In this document: one piece after another, positions 44,044 to 52,601 of the stretch
Layout: each line of letters starts with the position of its first letter
Position numbering within the stretch: position 1 is the first letter of the stretch
Assembly (NCBI GenBank): GCA_028285525.1
Contig: JANQOZ010000051.1
Span: 1-64,000 of the forward strand
DNA from: Lysobacterales bacterium
Lineage (GTDB): Bacteria > Pseudomonadota > Gammaproteobacteria > Xanthomonadales > SZUA-38
Length of the DNA: 64,000 nucleotides
Direction: 5' to 3'
Position numbers and translations under genes: made by a program
Notes under the pieces: model-generated
Told to the model about the DNA's origin: nothing
The model's input: only the letters and a program-made list of their open reading frames with translations
Database searches by the model: none

Positions 44044-44982
44044 CTACAGGGTGGGCGGTTCGCTCACCCGCGGGCTTTCCCAGCGTCCCGTTGCTCCGAC
44101 CTGACGATAAAACGCCCGAAGGTGAGTCCCAATCCGGCCGCCGGGACTCCGCGGCAGGATGATCCGCGCGAGCAGCGCCGGCAGCGACCGGAACAGCCAG
44201 AGCTGCGCGTGCCCGAGCGTTCTCGCCAGGCCCCGAAAGTGTTTAGCGCAGAAGCGGTGGTGGGAAATCGTGACCTCAGCCCGCGTCATGGCCCGCACCT
44301 CAGCGCTCCCCCGGCTTGCACCCCCGTGGTGGTGGATCAGCGAGAACTGCGTGAGCAGCTCGCAGTGGATGCCGGCCACGCCGGCGCGTCGGCACAGGTC
44401 GACGTCTTCCGAATACATGAAGAAGTGGTCGTCCCAGCCGCCGACCCGCTCAAACACGCTTTTCGGAATCATGAGAAACGAGCCGGAGACCCAGTCGACG
44501 CGGCCTTCAGCTCGTCGGCCGGGCAGGTGCCTGAGTATGCTGAGCCACACGCGTCCCGGCCCGCCCAGGCCCCACCAGGGCGCAAAGTCTCCGCTGGCCT
44601 TGCGGGGCGAGCCGTCCGCGCCGCGCTGAACGACGGAGGTGATCTGTTCCTTTTCGCCGGCCGCCCGCCAGATCGAGGCGATCGCCTGATCGGTATCGAT
44701 ACAGTCGGGGTTCAGGAACAGCAGGCATTCTCCGGACGCTTTGCCGGCACCCAGGTTGCAGCCGCTGGCAAAGCCGCGATTGGCGCTGTTCTCGATCCAC
44801 TGGACCCAGGGGTAGGCGTCGCGGAACTCGTCGAATCTGCCGTCATCCGAGCGGTTGTCGACGACAAGGATTTCGGTTTGCGGCGACTCGGCTGAGTCGG
44901 TGACCAGGTAGTGCAGGGAGTCGAGACATTCGCGCAGGTGCGTCCAGGCGCGAAAGTTCACGATGATCAACGACAGGTCCAC
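44044..44982 (-). CDS. Family 2 glycosyltransferase (rhamnosyltransferase-like)
   Basis: A 312-residue GT-A enzyme: LSLIIVNFRAWTHLRECLDSL at the start, VVDNRSDDG, NRGFASGCNLGAG, the metal-binding FLNPDC and the acceptor-side WVSGSFLMIPKSVFERVGGWDDHFFMYSEDVDL. This pattern is shared with WbbL-type rhamnosyltransferases of cell-surface polysaccharides. The donor is not certain. No other glycan genes adjoin it. Confidence 0.88.
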   Translation of the reverse strand: MDLSLIIVNFRAWTHLRECLDSLHYLVTDSAESPQTEILVVDNRSDDGRFDEFRDAYPWVQWIENSANRGFASGCNLGAGKASGECLLFLNPDCIDTDQAIASIWRAAGEKEQITSVVQRGADGSPRKASGDFAPWWGLGGPGRVWLSILRHLPGRRAEGRVDWVSGSFLMIPKSVFERVGGWDDHFFMYSEDVDLCRRAGVAGIHCELLTQFSLIHHHGGASRGSAEVRAMTRAEVTISHHRFCAKHFRGLARTLGHAQLWLFRSLPALLARIILPRSPGGRIGTHLRAFYRQVGATGRWESPRVSEPPTL

Positions 44983-44993
44983 AGCGACGGTGC

Positions 44994-47012
44994 TTAGGGC
45001 CTGCTAACGCATTTGATGATGATGCCGGTTTGATCGTCGTCCGGGGGGAGCTGATCCAGAAAACGGGTCACGGCGCCATCGATGGCGTCGAGAATCTCCT
45101 GCGCGTTCTTCTGCGCGTTGACCCGGATCAGCTGTTCAATCCGAGGCAGGCCAAACCGTTCGCCGTCACTGGCTTTGGTTTCAAAGCCGCCGTCCGAAAT
45201 GATGGCCATGATGTCGCCAGGCTCGAGCTCGATGGTGCTTGAGTCGGGCGTCAGGTCCGGCAGGACGCCCAGGGGCGGCGCATCAGCCTCCATGACCTCG
45301 AAGGTGCCGCTGGCGGCGCGGTAGCAGAGAATCGGCGCCTGTCCCGCGCTGAACACCTGCAGCCGGTCACTGCCGGGAAACAGGACGCCCATCCAGGCGG
45401 TCACGAAGCGACCGCCGTGCGAGTCGGCGACGAGCTGCTCGTTCATCTGCGCCGCAATTTCCTCCATGGGGCGGCCCAGGCGCACACCCATGCGAAACAG
45501 CGAGCGCACCTCGGCGGCCGTCAGCGCGGGACCCATGCCGTGTCCGGTAGCGTCCGACAGGATCACGTAGACCTCGTCGGGATGGTGGTGCACGAGCTGC
45601 GCCTGGCCCTCGTGACGCTTCACGCCGATCACGTCATAGGTGTCTCCCCCGGTGGCGTCGGCGGGCCGGCTGCCGGCGGCGATCTGGTAGCCCGCGACCT
45701 GCGGAAACTCCTGGGGAAAGGTCTTTTGCTGGATCTGACGCGCGAGCTGCAGGTCGTCCTCGAGTTTCAGCAGGTTGGCGAGGCCCGTGCGCATCACCTC
45801 GTGGGCCTGGGCGAGGTTGTTCACCTCCCGCAGCGAGGAGCGGATGGTGTCGCGCTCTTCCAGGTTTCCCTGACTGATCTTCAGGCTCTGATCGGCCAGC
45901 CGGGATATGGGCCCGCTGTAGCGCTGAGACAGCGATATCGCCCGATAGACCGCAAAGGCCACCACGGCCAGCACCACGCTCAGCACGAGCAGCCGCAGCT
46001 GCTGGATGCCGCCGAGCATCTCACCTTCCGGCACGAGCACGCCGGTAAATATTTCCTGGCTTTCGTTCAGCGGGATCCACTTTGCCTGGCCCCACCAGTA
46101 CCGGCCTTCGGACCGAAACCGTACCGGCGTGATCTCGACGGTGGAGTCGGCGGAGCCGCCGGGCTGAAACGCGCTGGAGGCGTCCGTTGCCAGCGCAAAG
46201 CCCAGCTCCGGCGGACGTTTCAGGTAGGCCTGTTCCCGAGCGCTCTGCGAGGCGAACTGCGGCAGGTTGGGCAGCCCGATGATCTTGCCGTCCTGGTCGG
46301 TGACAAGCACCAGCCCGCGATAGCCGACGTCGAAGCTGCGGGTGAACTCGGAGATGTCCTCCAGCAGCACGTCGAGCGCGACAACCCAGGTCCGGCCTTC
46401 CGGGCCGATGATCCGCGCGGAGGCGGTGATGCCCGGAACCCCGGAGCCGATGAACTGGTAAGACTCCGTCCAGCGAATTTCCCCGGGGGGCGCCTCCATC
46501 GCGTTCCGGAACCAGGGTCGGGACGATGGGTCGAACTGATAGTCGATCGGCTGCCAGGTGGCGTTGAGCGTCGCGAGTTCCAGGGTTCGGGAAGGGACAG
46601 CGCCGCTGCCGTCGACCAGGTTCAGCGCCCAGATATCGCTGCGTCGGTTGACCTGCAGCAGGCGGTTGTCCGGATCGACGATCAGGGCACCATAGAGCTG
46701 CGGTGAGGCCATGAGCAGCGGCCACACGAGGTTGCGGGCGCCGTCACCGGTTTCGGGCGTGATCAGCCCCTCGCTCGACCAGTGCTGCAGCAGGGTCTGG
46801 GCGTGGCGCACGGGCGTCATGAACTGCGCCACCTGGGCCTCGGTCCGGTCGATCGTCTGCCCGATAAGAATCCGCGACAGGCTCTGGGTGAGCTGATTGG
46901 CGCCGACAAACGTGGTGATCAGCACCGCCACGCCCACCAGCAGCACCAGCAGGAGCATGTTGTTCAGCAGGCTTTGGCGAATCGAGGTCTGACGCCCCTC
47001 AGCTGTCATCAT
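44994..47012 (-). CDS. Membrane sensor with SpoIIE-type PP2C phosphatase
   Basis: A 672-residue protein. A first membrane helix (about residues 14-35) is followed by a large periplasmic dCache-like sensor (WFRNAMEAPPGEIRWTESYQF), a second helix near 335-355, a HAMP-like linker, and a C-terminal SpoIIE/PP2C domain with GDTYDVIG, ILSDATGHGMGPAL and IISDGGFETK metal-binding segments. It probably dephosphorylates an anti-anti-sigma protein, as RsbU/RsbP do, but no such partner is adjacent. ATG 47012 overlaps the upstream gene by 14 bp. Confidence 0.88.
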   Translation of the reverse strand: MMTAEGRQTSIRQSLLNNMLLLVLLVGVAVLITTFVGANQLTQSLSRILIGQTIDRTEAQVAQFMTPVRHAQTLLQHWSSEGLITPETGDGARNLVWPLLMASPQLYGALIVDPDNRLLQVNRRSDIWALNLVDGSGAVPSRTLELATLNATWQPIDYQFDPSSRPWFRNAMEAPPGEIRWTESYQFIGSGVPGITASARIIGPEGRTWVVALDVLLEDISEFTRSFDVGYRGLVLVTDQDGKIIGLPNLPQFASQSAREQAYLKRPPELGFALATDASSAFQPGGSADSTVEITPVRFRSEGRYWWGQAKWIPLNESQEIFTGVLVPEGEMLGGIQQLRLLVLSVVLAVVAFAVYRAISLSQRYSGPISRLADQSLKISQGNLEERDTIRSSLREVNNLAQAHEVMRTGLANLLKLEDDLQLARQIQQKTFPQEFPQVAGYQIAAGSRPADATGGDTYDVIGVKRHEGQAQLVHHHPDEVYVILSDATGHGMGPALTAAEVRSLFRMGVRLGRPMEEIAAQMNEQLVADSHGGRFVTAWMGVLFPGSDRLQVFSAGQAPILCYRAASGTFEVMEADAPPLGVLPDLTPDSSTIELEPGDIMAIISDGGFETKASDGERFGLPRIEQLIRVNAQKNAQEILDAIDGAVTRFLDQLPPDDDQTGIIIKCVSRP

Positions 47013-47835
47013 CACCAACCATTTCGATTTCGTCGACGCCGAGATAGGCGCCGGCAGCACCCAGGACCGCCTCGATCAGTGGTTGCAGCCGGTCGCTGAA
47101 GAGCGCCGCGTGGTCGACGCCTTCGGTCCAGCCATAGATGCTGTGGCGTAGATAGTCGGCCGTGTGCGCGCGGCCGATGAGATCATCGGTGACCCGCTGC
47201 ATCTCGCTGGGTGTCGGGGTGACCTGAAGCGCTTCAAACAGATCGGCCAGCGCGGCGAACACGGGCGCGGCAGCAGGCTCCAGGCCAAACTCCTCGGGTT
47301 TGTACGCAACTTTGACGGCACCGGGATCCGCCCACAGCCGGAAGCTCACCTTCTGCAGCGAATGGTAGAGCGGCTCCTCGGAAATCAGGAACAGCAGAAA
47401 GTTGCGGCTGTTGGCGGTGAGCGTCGCGAGCGGGTAGGACCACTGCGCGGTTCTGACGAACGTATTGAGCCGGATGTGGTGGCGGAAATCCGCCAGCTGA
47501 AGCTGGTCGATGATCAGAATGGTCGACTCGGCCTCGCTGTAGGCGCAGGCCTCGGACACAACCCGGTCAAAGGCGCTGAGCGGCGCCTGCTCTTCGTCTG
47601 GCTCGGGCTCGACCGGCGGTTCGCTCTGCGAAAAGTCGTGATAGAGCACGTGCGCATACTCCAGCGCGCCGGCCAGCGCGTTGGCGAAAGCCGTCTTGCG
47701 ACGCTGCAGATCACCCTCGATATTGAGGCAGCGCAGGGTGCGGCCCGGGGCGTTCAGAAAACAGCGCATCTGGTACTCGTAGTCGTCGTTCGACTCGAAT
47801 CCAAATTCACTCATCAGGCGACGCAGGTTGGGCAT
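46999..47835 (-). CDS. Unknown protein with degenerate P-loop-like layout
   Basis: A 278-residue cytoplasmic protein. GDLQRRKTAFANALAG (about residues 41-56) sits where a Walker A helix would begin but lacks the GxxxxGK consensus, and STILIIDQLQL (about residues 102-112) looks like Walker B. LLFLISEEPLYHSL resembles a sensor strand of ATPases. I recognise no named family. It is translationally coupled to the SpoIIE phosphatase by a 14-bp overlap, so the two probably work together. Confidence 0.75.
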   Translation of the reverse strand: MPNLRRLMSEFGFESNDDYEYQMRCFLNAPGRTLRCLNIEGDLQRRKTAFANALAGALEYAHVLYHDFSQSEPPVEPEPDEEQAPLSAFDRVVSEACAYSEAESTILIIDQLQLADFRHHIRLNTFVRTAQWSYPLATLTANSRNFLLFLISEEPLYHSLQKVSFRLWADPGAVKVAYKPEEFGLEPAAAPVFAALADLFEALQVTPTPSEMQRVTDDLIGRAHTADYLRHSIYGWTEGVDHAALFSDRLQPLIEAVLGAAGAYLGVDEIEMVGDDDS

Positions 47836-48008
47836 TTACGGCTCATCGAAAAACGGTGGGCACATTATACCCGCGGGGCCTCCGATCAGTGGTCCGCTGG
47901 TGCCAGAAGATTGCATCGGTCATCAGGCCGGTCGGGCCTCACCGGCGCCGGTATCCCAAACCCTGGGAGTAGGTCTGTCGACACCTGTCGTCCCGCGCCG
48001 ACCTTTGC

Positions 48009-48014
48009 GATAAT
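48009..48014 (+). promoter_or_regulatory. Likely -10 box, possible leaderless transcript
   Basis: TTTGCGATAAT has a good -10 (GATAAT, 48009-48014) only 6 bp before the ATG of the next gene, so transcription would begin at about the start codon. No ribosome-binding site is visible. The -35 is weak. Confidence 0.4.
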
Positions 48015-48020
48015 TGCGGG

Positions 48021-49484
48021 ATGAATTCCCATTGCTCGCTTTCTCGGCGGCGGCGCCTGGCCCCGCTGCTGATTCTTTTCCTGTTGCCTGCGGTCTCTCA
48101 AGCGCTGGACCTTCAGCCCTGCCGGATCTTCGATACCAGCGGTGTCCAGTCGCAAGACGCTGAGTGTGGAACCCTGACGGTGGCGGAGAACCCCCAGCGT
48201 CCGGACGGAACCACCATCGATCTCTTTGTGGCCCGGATTCCCGCCCGAGCGCCCACGCCGGCGGCTGACCCGCTGGTGGTGATTCAGGGTGGGCCGGGCG
48301 GCTCGTCGGTCGAGCTCTACGTGAGCATGGCCGGCGCATTTGAGTCGGTGCGCAAGTCGCGAGACATCCTGCTGGTCGACCAGCGGGGCACCGGCCGGTC
48401 GAACGCGCTCCGCTGTGAGGTGCCGGACGAAGCGGCGCTCGACTTCGATCCGGAGCTGGCGGCGCAGTTCAGCCGCGAGTGTCGCGATTCGCTGCCGGGC
48501 AACCCCCAGTTCTACACCACCAGCGTCGCCGTCCAGGATCTGGAGGCGGTTCGGGCTGAGCTTGAGTATCCCAGCCTCAACCTCTACGGCGTGTCCTACG
48601 GCACACGGGTCGCGCTTCACTATCTGCGCCGCTTTCCCGACGAAACCCGCAGCGTCATCATCGATGGCGTAGCGCCGCCGCAGTGGTCTCTTGGACCTGA
48701 CATCGCGCGCTTCGGACAGAACACGCTTGAAGATATCCTCGAGCGATGCGCCGCAGTAGCGTCGTGCAACGACCGGTTCGGCGATCTCGAGGTGAAGCTA
48801 TCGGTCCTCAGCTCGCGGCTGGACGAGTCGCCGCAGCGGGTGGATCTGCCGCACCCCGTCACCGGGCGAGCGGATTCGATGACGCTGACCAGCCAGCACG
48901 TTGTGATGGCCATTCGCATGATGAGCTACCAGCGCGAGTCTCAGGCGCTGATTCCGCTGCTCATCCACGAGGGCTACGCCGGCAACCTGCAGCCGCTGGC
49001 GGCGCAGTCGCTGATGGTGGGCGAGTCGCTGCAGAACGCGCTGGCCATGGGCATGCACAACGCCGTGGTGTGCACCGAAGACATGCCGTTTGTCGAAGAC
49101 TTCGACGACAGTCAGCTGCGGGACACCTACATGGGGCCGCTGCAGATGGCTTCTCTGCGGGCGTTCTGTCGAGACTGGCCCAAGGGGGTGCTCGACGACG
49201 ACTTTAAACAGCCGCTGAGCTCGGACGTACCGACGCTCGTGCTCTCGGGCGAGTTCGATCCGGTGACGCCGCCGGCCAACGGGGAGCTTGCGGCCCAGAC
49301 GCTGAGTAACCAGAAGACCATCGTCGCGCCTGGCCACGGCCACGGCGTCGCCATGCGGGGCTGCATGCCCCGCCTGCTCGGGACCTTCGTAGAAACCGCG
49401 GACCCGTCAGCGGTGGACGACAGCTGCGTCGAGCGGATGGGGCCACTCGCCTTCTTCGAAGGCTTTACGGGGCCAACGCCATGA
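48021..49484 (+). CDS. Exported alpha/beta hydrolase, S33 aminopeptidase family (TAP-like)
   Basis: A 487-residue secreted hydrolase with a signal peptide (residues 1-28, ending VSQA). The oxyanion region is VVIQGGPGGSS, VDQRGTGRSN precedes the nucleophile GVSYGTR, the acid is in LSGEFDPVTPP and the histidine in APGHGHGV. The family cleaves N-terminal residues from peptides (tripeptidyl aminopeptidase / proline iminopeptidase group). Paired cysteines suggest periplasmic disulfides. Its stop overlaps the ABC ATPase start by 4 bp. Confidence 0.9.
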   Translation: MNSHCSLSRRRRLAPLLILFLLPAVSQALDLQPCRIFDTSGVQSQDAECGTLTVAENPQRPDGTTIDLFVARIPARAPTPAADPLVVIQGGPGGSSVELYVSMAGAFESVRKSRDILLVDQRGTGRSNALRCEVPDEAALDFDPELAAQFSRECRDSLPGNPQFYTTSVAVQDLEAVRAELEYPSLNLYGVSYGTRVALHYLRRFPDETRSVIIDGVAPPQWSLGPDIARFGQNTLEDILERCAAVASCNDRFGDLEVKLSVLSSRLDESPQRVDLPHPVTGRADSMTLTSQHVVMAIRMMSYQRESQALIPLLIHEGYAGNLQPLAAQSLMVGESLQNALAMGMHNAVVCTEDMPFVEDFDDSQLRDTYMGPLQMASLRAFCRDWPKGVLDDDFKQPLSSDVPTLVLSGEFDPVTPPANGELAAQTLSNQKTIVAPGHGHGVAMRGCMPRLLGTFVETADPSAVDDSCVERMGPLAFFEGFTGPTP

Positions 49485-50212
49485 TTCGGGTCAGCAACGT
49501 CGCCAAGAGCTTCGGCAAAGTGAAGGCCGTCAGCAACGTCTCGTTCGAGGCGCCCGACGGTGCGATCACGGGTCTGCTCGGGCCGAACGGTGCCGGCAAG
49601 TCGACCACGCTCCGAATCCTCTACACCGTGCTGCGGCCGGATCAGGGCAGCGCCAGCGTCGACGGGCACGACGTCGTGTCCGCCTCGCTGGCGGCTCGCA
49701 GCGCCACCGGCGCACTGCCGCACGGCTCGGGCCCGTATCCGAGGCTGACGGCCCGTGAGAACGTCCGTTACTACGGGCAGCTCAACGGCATGTCCGGCGC
49801 CGCGCTGGAGCGTCGGATCGACGAGCTGGCGGACATGCTGGAGATGAATGATTTTCTGGAGCGGCGGACCAAAGGGTTTTCCCAGGGGCAGCGCACCAAG
49901 GTGGCGTTGGCGCGCGCGCTGGTTCATTCCCCCCGCAATGTGATCCTCGATGAACCGACCAACGGCCTCGACGTCATGGCCACCCGAGCGCTGCGGGAGC
50001 TGATCCGTAAGCTTCGCGACGCGGGTCACTGCGTCCTGTTTTCCTCTCACGTCATGCAGGAAGTGGCGGCGCTGTGCGACGAGATTGTGATCATCGGTCG
50101 GGGTGAGGTGGTGGCCTCGGGGTCCCCGGATCAGCTCCGGGAACAAACCGGCGAGGCAAATCTGGAGGATGCGTTCGTCAAGGCCATCGGATCGGTGGAG
50201 GGTTTGGAATGA
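49481..50212 (+). CDS. natA: ABC transporter ATPase, NatA-like
   Basis: A 243-residue ATPase: Walker A GPNGAGKST, signature FSQGQRTKVALARAL and Walker B NVILDEPTNGLD. NatA-type ATPases work with NatB permeases in Na+ or drug export. It overlaps the permease gene by 4 bp and the upstream peptidase gene by 4 bp, making a three-gene coupled unit. Substrate inferred from family only. Confidence 0.9.
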   Translation: MIRVSNVAKSFGKVKAVSNVSFEAPDGAITGLLGPNGAGKSTTLRILYTVLRPDQGSASVDGHDVVSASLAARSATGALPHGSGPYPRLTARENVRYYGQLNGMSGAALERRIDELADMLEMNDFLERRTKGFSQGQRTKVALARALVHSPRNVILDEPTNGLDVMATRALRELIRKLRDAGHCVLFSSHVMQEVAALCDEIVIIGRGEVVASGSPDQLREQTGEANLEDAFVKAIGSVEGLE

Positions 50213-51375
50213 GCGCGCTGAGAACCGTTTTTGTCAAAGAGGTTCGCGACAACATCCGCGATCGGCGGACCGTGCTGTCGGCGCTGGGGATGGCGGTGCT
50301 GGCACCGGCGCTCTTCATGGGGCTGATGTCGTTTGTGCTGGAAACCACGGTCAGCGACGCGGAAAAGTCGATCACTCTGCCGGTGGTCGGCATGGAGCGG
50401 GCACCGAACATGATGGCTTTCCTGCGCCAGAACAATATCGATCCGGTGGCCGGGCCGGAGAATCCCGATGCAGCGGTCAGCAACCGCGACTACGGCGTTG
50501 TGCTGGTGATCCCCGGGAACTTCGGGGAAAGCCTTCAGGCCGGCATGCCGGCGCCGCTGCGGCTGATCTACGACAGTTCGCGGACCAAAGACTCTGAGCG
50601 CGACTATCGGCGCGTACGCGATGTGCTGCGTGCCTATAACTCGGTGCTGGCCGGACTGCGGCTGCAGGTCCGAGGCATCAGCCCGACCGTGGTCCAGCCG
50701 CTGGCCATCAACGTGAGCAACGTGGCGTCACCGTCAGCCCAGGCGATCTCGGTGCTGGGGGTCATTCCTTACTTCGTGATTTTTTCGATGTTTATGGGCG
50801 GCTTCTATCTGGCGATCGACACCACGGCGGGCGAGCGCGAACAGGGGTCGCTTGAGCCGCTGCTGGCTCAACCGGTGGCCCGTGCTTCGCTGGCGCTGGG
50901 CAAGCTGCTGGCAACCGCGCTGTTTTCGGCCGTGACCCTGCTTTTGGTGCTGCTCGCGTTTTCTTTTGCGATCGATCTTGTGCCGCTGGAAAAAGTGGGC
51001 ATGTCGGTCGAGTTCGGGCTGGGTAAGGTGCTGCGGCTGTTTGCCATGCTGTGGCCGCTGTCCCTGCTGGCGGCGGCGTTCATGATGGTAGTGGCCTCGT
51101 TCACCAAGAGCTTCAAAGAGGCGCAGACGTACCTGACGGTGGTTATCCTGGTGCCGACGCTGCCGCTGATGCTGGTGGCGTTCCTGGCGCCCGAGGCAAC
51201 GGCAACCACCATGGCCATCCCTTCGTTCAGTCAGGCCCTGATCATCACCGAGGGCATCAAGGGGGAGTGGGTCTCCCTGCCGCTCAGCCTGCTGTCGATG
51301 ACGACCACGCTGATCGTCGGTGCAGCGCTGGCGTTTCTGGCGGTCAAGCTCTACCAGCGGGAAGGCATTCTGTAG
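50209..51375 (+). CDS. natB: ABC-2 type permease, NatB-like
   Basis: A 388-residue permease. One N-terminal helix is followed by a large periplasmic domain (about residues 45-170), then five to six C-terminal helices, with AGEREQGSLEPLLAQPVAR, the conserved ABC-2 coupling segment, and SFTKSFKEAQTYL. This is the NatB/ABC-2 layout. It follows the ATPase with a 4-bp overlap. Confidence 0.9.
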   Translation: MSALRTVFVKEVRDNIRDRRTVLSALGMAVLAPALFMGLMSFVLETTVSDAEKSITLPVVGMERAPNMMAFLRQNNIDPVAGPENPDAAVSNRDYGVVLVIPGNFGESLQAGMPAPLRLIYDSSRTKDSERDYRRVRDVLRAYNSVLAGLRLQVRGISPTVVQPLAINVSNVASPSAQAISVLGVIPYFVIFSMFMGGFYLAIDTTAGEREQGSLEPLLAQPVARASLALGKLLATALFSAVTLLLVLLAFSFAIDLVPLEKVGMSVEFGLGKVLRLFAMLWPLSLLAAAFMMVVASFTKSFKEAQTYLTVVILVPTLPLMLVAFLAPEATATTMAIPSFSQALIITEGIKGEWVSLPLSLLSMTTTLIVGAALAFLAVKLYQREGIL

Positions 51376-51391
51376 CGCCGCCTGGGCTTCA

Positions 51392-51425
51392 AAAAAAAGG
51401 GCCCAGCCAATCGGCTGAGCCCTAA
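51392..51425 (-). terminator. Intrinsic terminator on the - strand
   Basis: Read on -, GGGCTCAGCC pairs with GGCTGGGCCC (one mismatch) around GATT and is followed by eight T. On + the hairpin is followed by A residues, so it is not an intrinsic terminator for natB. Confidence 0.8.
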
Positions 51426-51540
51426 AAAAGGGTACAAATTCCTGTTACCGGTCGGCGCTGATTTACGAGGGGAGGCTCTCAGCGCCTGTCTGCACCCCCT
51501 GCGAGTACTAAGGTCGGCGGGGGGTACATAGAACTTTAGC
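51426..51540 (-). ncRNA. Candidate structured small RNA or long 3' UTR
   Basis: Between the stop of the next - strand gene (51546) and the terminator at 51392 lie two further hairpins: GGCGCTGA/TCAGCGCC (51454-51461 with 51479-51486) and ACCCCC/GGGGGT (51494 to about 51525). With the terminator they make a compact three-hairpin RNA of about 140 nt on the - strand. No open frame is seen. No promoter is certain, so it may be a processed 3' UTR. Confidence 0.4.
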
Positions 51541-51545
51541 CGTGT

Positions 51546-52271
51546 CTATTCCTTGAGCTTTAGCTCGAGCTGACCGTCGCGTACCTCCACGTACTCGATG
51601 CCGGCGGCGAGGGAGTTCCAGAAGCCCGGGTCGCCGCCGAACTCACCGATCAGGTCAACGTTCTTCAGATTGCCGAGCCAGGCGTTTGGCAGCGGCACGC
51701 CCATCAGGCTGACGCCCCGCAGGATGGCGACCGGTCGCCCACCGCGAAACGCGATCTCGACGCCCGCGTTTACCCGAAGGGTTTTGCCCCCCAGCACCGG
51801 AAAATCCGGATCCAGCGGAATCAGCAGCCGAGCGCTGGCCAGATCGTCGGCCAGATCGATGGCCAGCCGCTGGGCCATATCGGTGTTGCTCGCCACCAGC
51901 GCGTTAAGCTCACGCTCGGAGAACGACACCTCGCGGCTGGCGCCCGCTTCGGAGTACTTCTCAGGCTCGAGGCGTCCGCCGGTCTCGATGCCGCCGGGTT
52001 CAACCGCGTTGGCCAGGGAATCGTCCCGGGCAAGTTCCGCGGAAAGCCCGAGGCGTTCGATTTTTTCCTCCAGCTGGATCTGCTCGCGTTCGTTCAGCGC
52101 GACGGGCTCAAACTGGCGCGGAAACGCGTAGCGCCAGACGATGATGCTGGTGATCGCGACGGTCACCAGCATGACCAGGGCGCAGATGCCCAGGACCTGG
52201 AGCCCGCTGAAGCCCTTCTTTTTCTCCGCGCCCGAAGGCTCGGACTGATCGTAGGTGTTTGGCTCGCTCAT
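51546..52271 (-). CDS. Membrane-anchored protein of unknown function
   Basis: A 241-residue protein: a short polar N-terminus, one membrane helix (about residues 25-48), then a periplasmic beta-rich domain with REVSFSERELNALVASNTDMAQRLAIDLADD and ARLLIPLDPDFPVLGGKTLRVNAG. I have seen this layout in uncharacterised gammaproteobacterial proteins but cannot name the family. The start ATG faces slyX, divergently, about 80 bp away. Confidence 0.72.
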   Translation of the reverse strand: MSEPNTYDQSEPSGAEKKKGFSGLQVLGICALVMLVTVAITSIIVWRYAFPRQFEPVALNEREQIQLEEKIERLGLSAELARDDSLANAVEPGGIETGGRLEPEKYSEAGASREVSFSERELNALVASNTDMAQRLAIDLADDLASARLLIPLDPDFPVLGGKTLRVNAGVEIAFRGGRPVAILRGVSLMGVPLPNAWLGNLKNVDLIGEFGGDPGFWNSLAAGIEYVEVRDGQLELKLKE

Positions 52272-52350
52272 GGTGCGGAGCCTAACGCAGGGAGCACGCC
52301 GCCGTCGACCGATGGTTGAAAGCGGCGGTCGACGTACCGACCTAAGCGGG

Positions 52351-52566
52351 ATGGATAAAAACTCCGAACAGCTCGTCGACCTGCAGTCTCGCGTTGCGTT
52401 TCAGGAAAACACCCTGAATCAGATCGACGCGGTGGTGGTGTCGCAGCAGCAGCAGATCGACAAACTGGAGCGCGCCGTGGCGGTACTCGCGCAGCGGTTG
52501 GGATCCCTGGAACAGGTGTCCGGGCTGGTGGACGGCACCGACGACCAGCCCCCGCCGCACTACTGA
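52351..52566 (+). CDS. slyX: SlyX family protein
   Basis: A 71-residue coiled-coil protein: LVDLQSRVAFQENTLNQIDAV, VVSQQQQIDKLERAVAVLAQ and a C-terminal PPPHY, the SlyX hallmark. Cytoplasmic, role unknown. ATG 52351 gives the family start; the upstream frame is unsupported. Confidence 0.92.
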   Translation: MDKNSEQLVDLQSRVAFQENTLNQIDAVVVSQQQQIDKLERAVAVLAQRLGSLEQVSGLVDGTDDQPPPHY

Positions 52567-52601
52567 GGCAGGCGGTTGGCGCGGTCAGCAATTGTGGCCG
52601 G

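Noticed and set aside
44041..44895. 284-codon + frame antisense to the family 2 glycosyltransferase
   Set aside because: The - strand has all GT-A motifs in order; the + translation has none.
45417..46706. 429-codon + frame inside the SpoIIE phosphatase gene
   Set aside because: It is rich in His, Arg and Gly with no motif; the - strand encodes a complete phosphatase.
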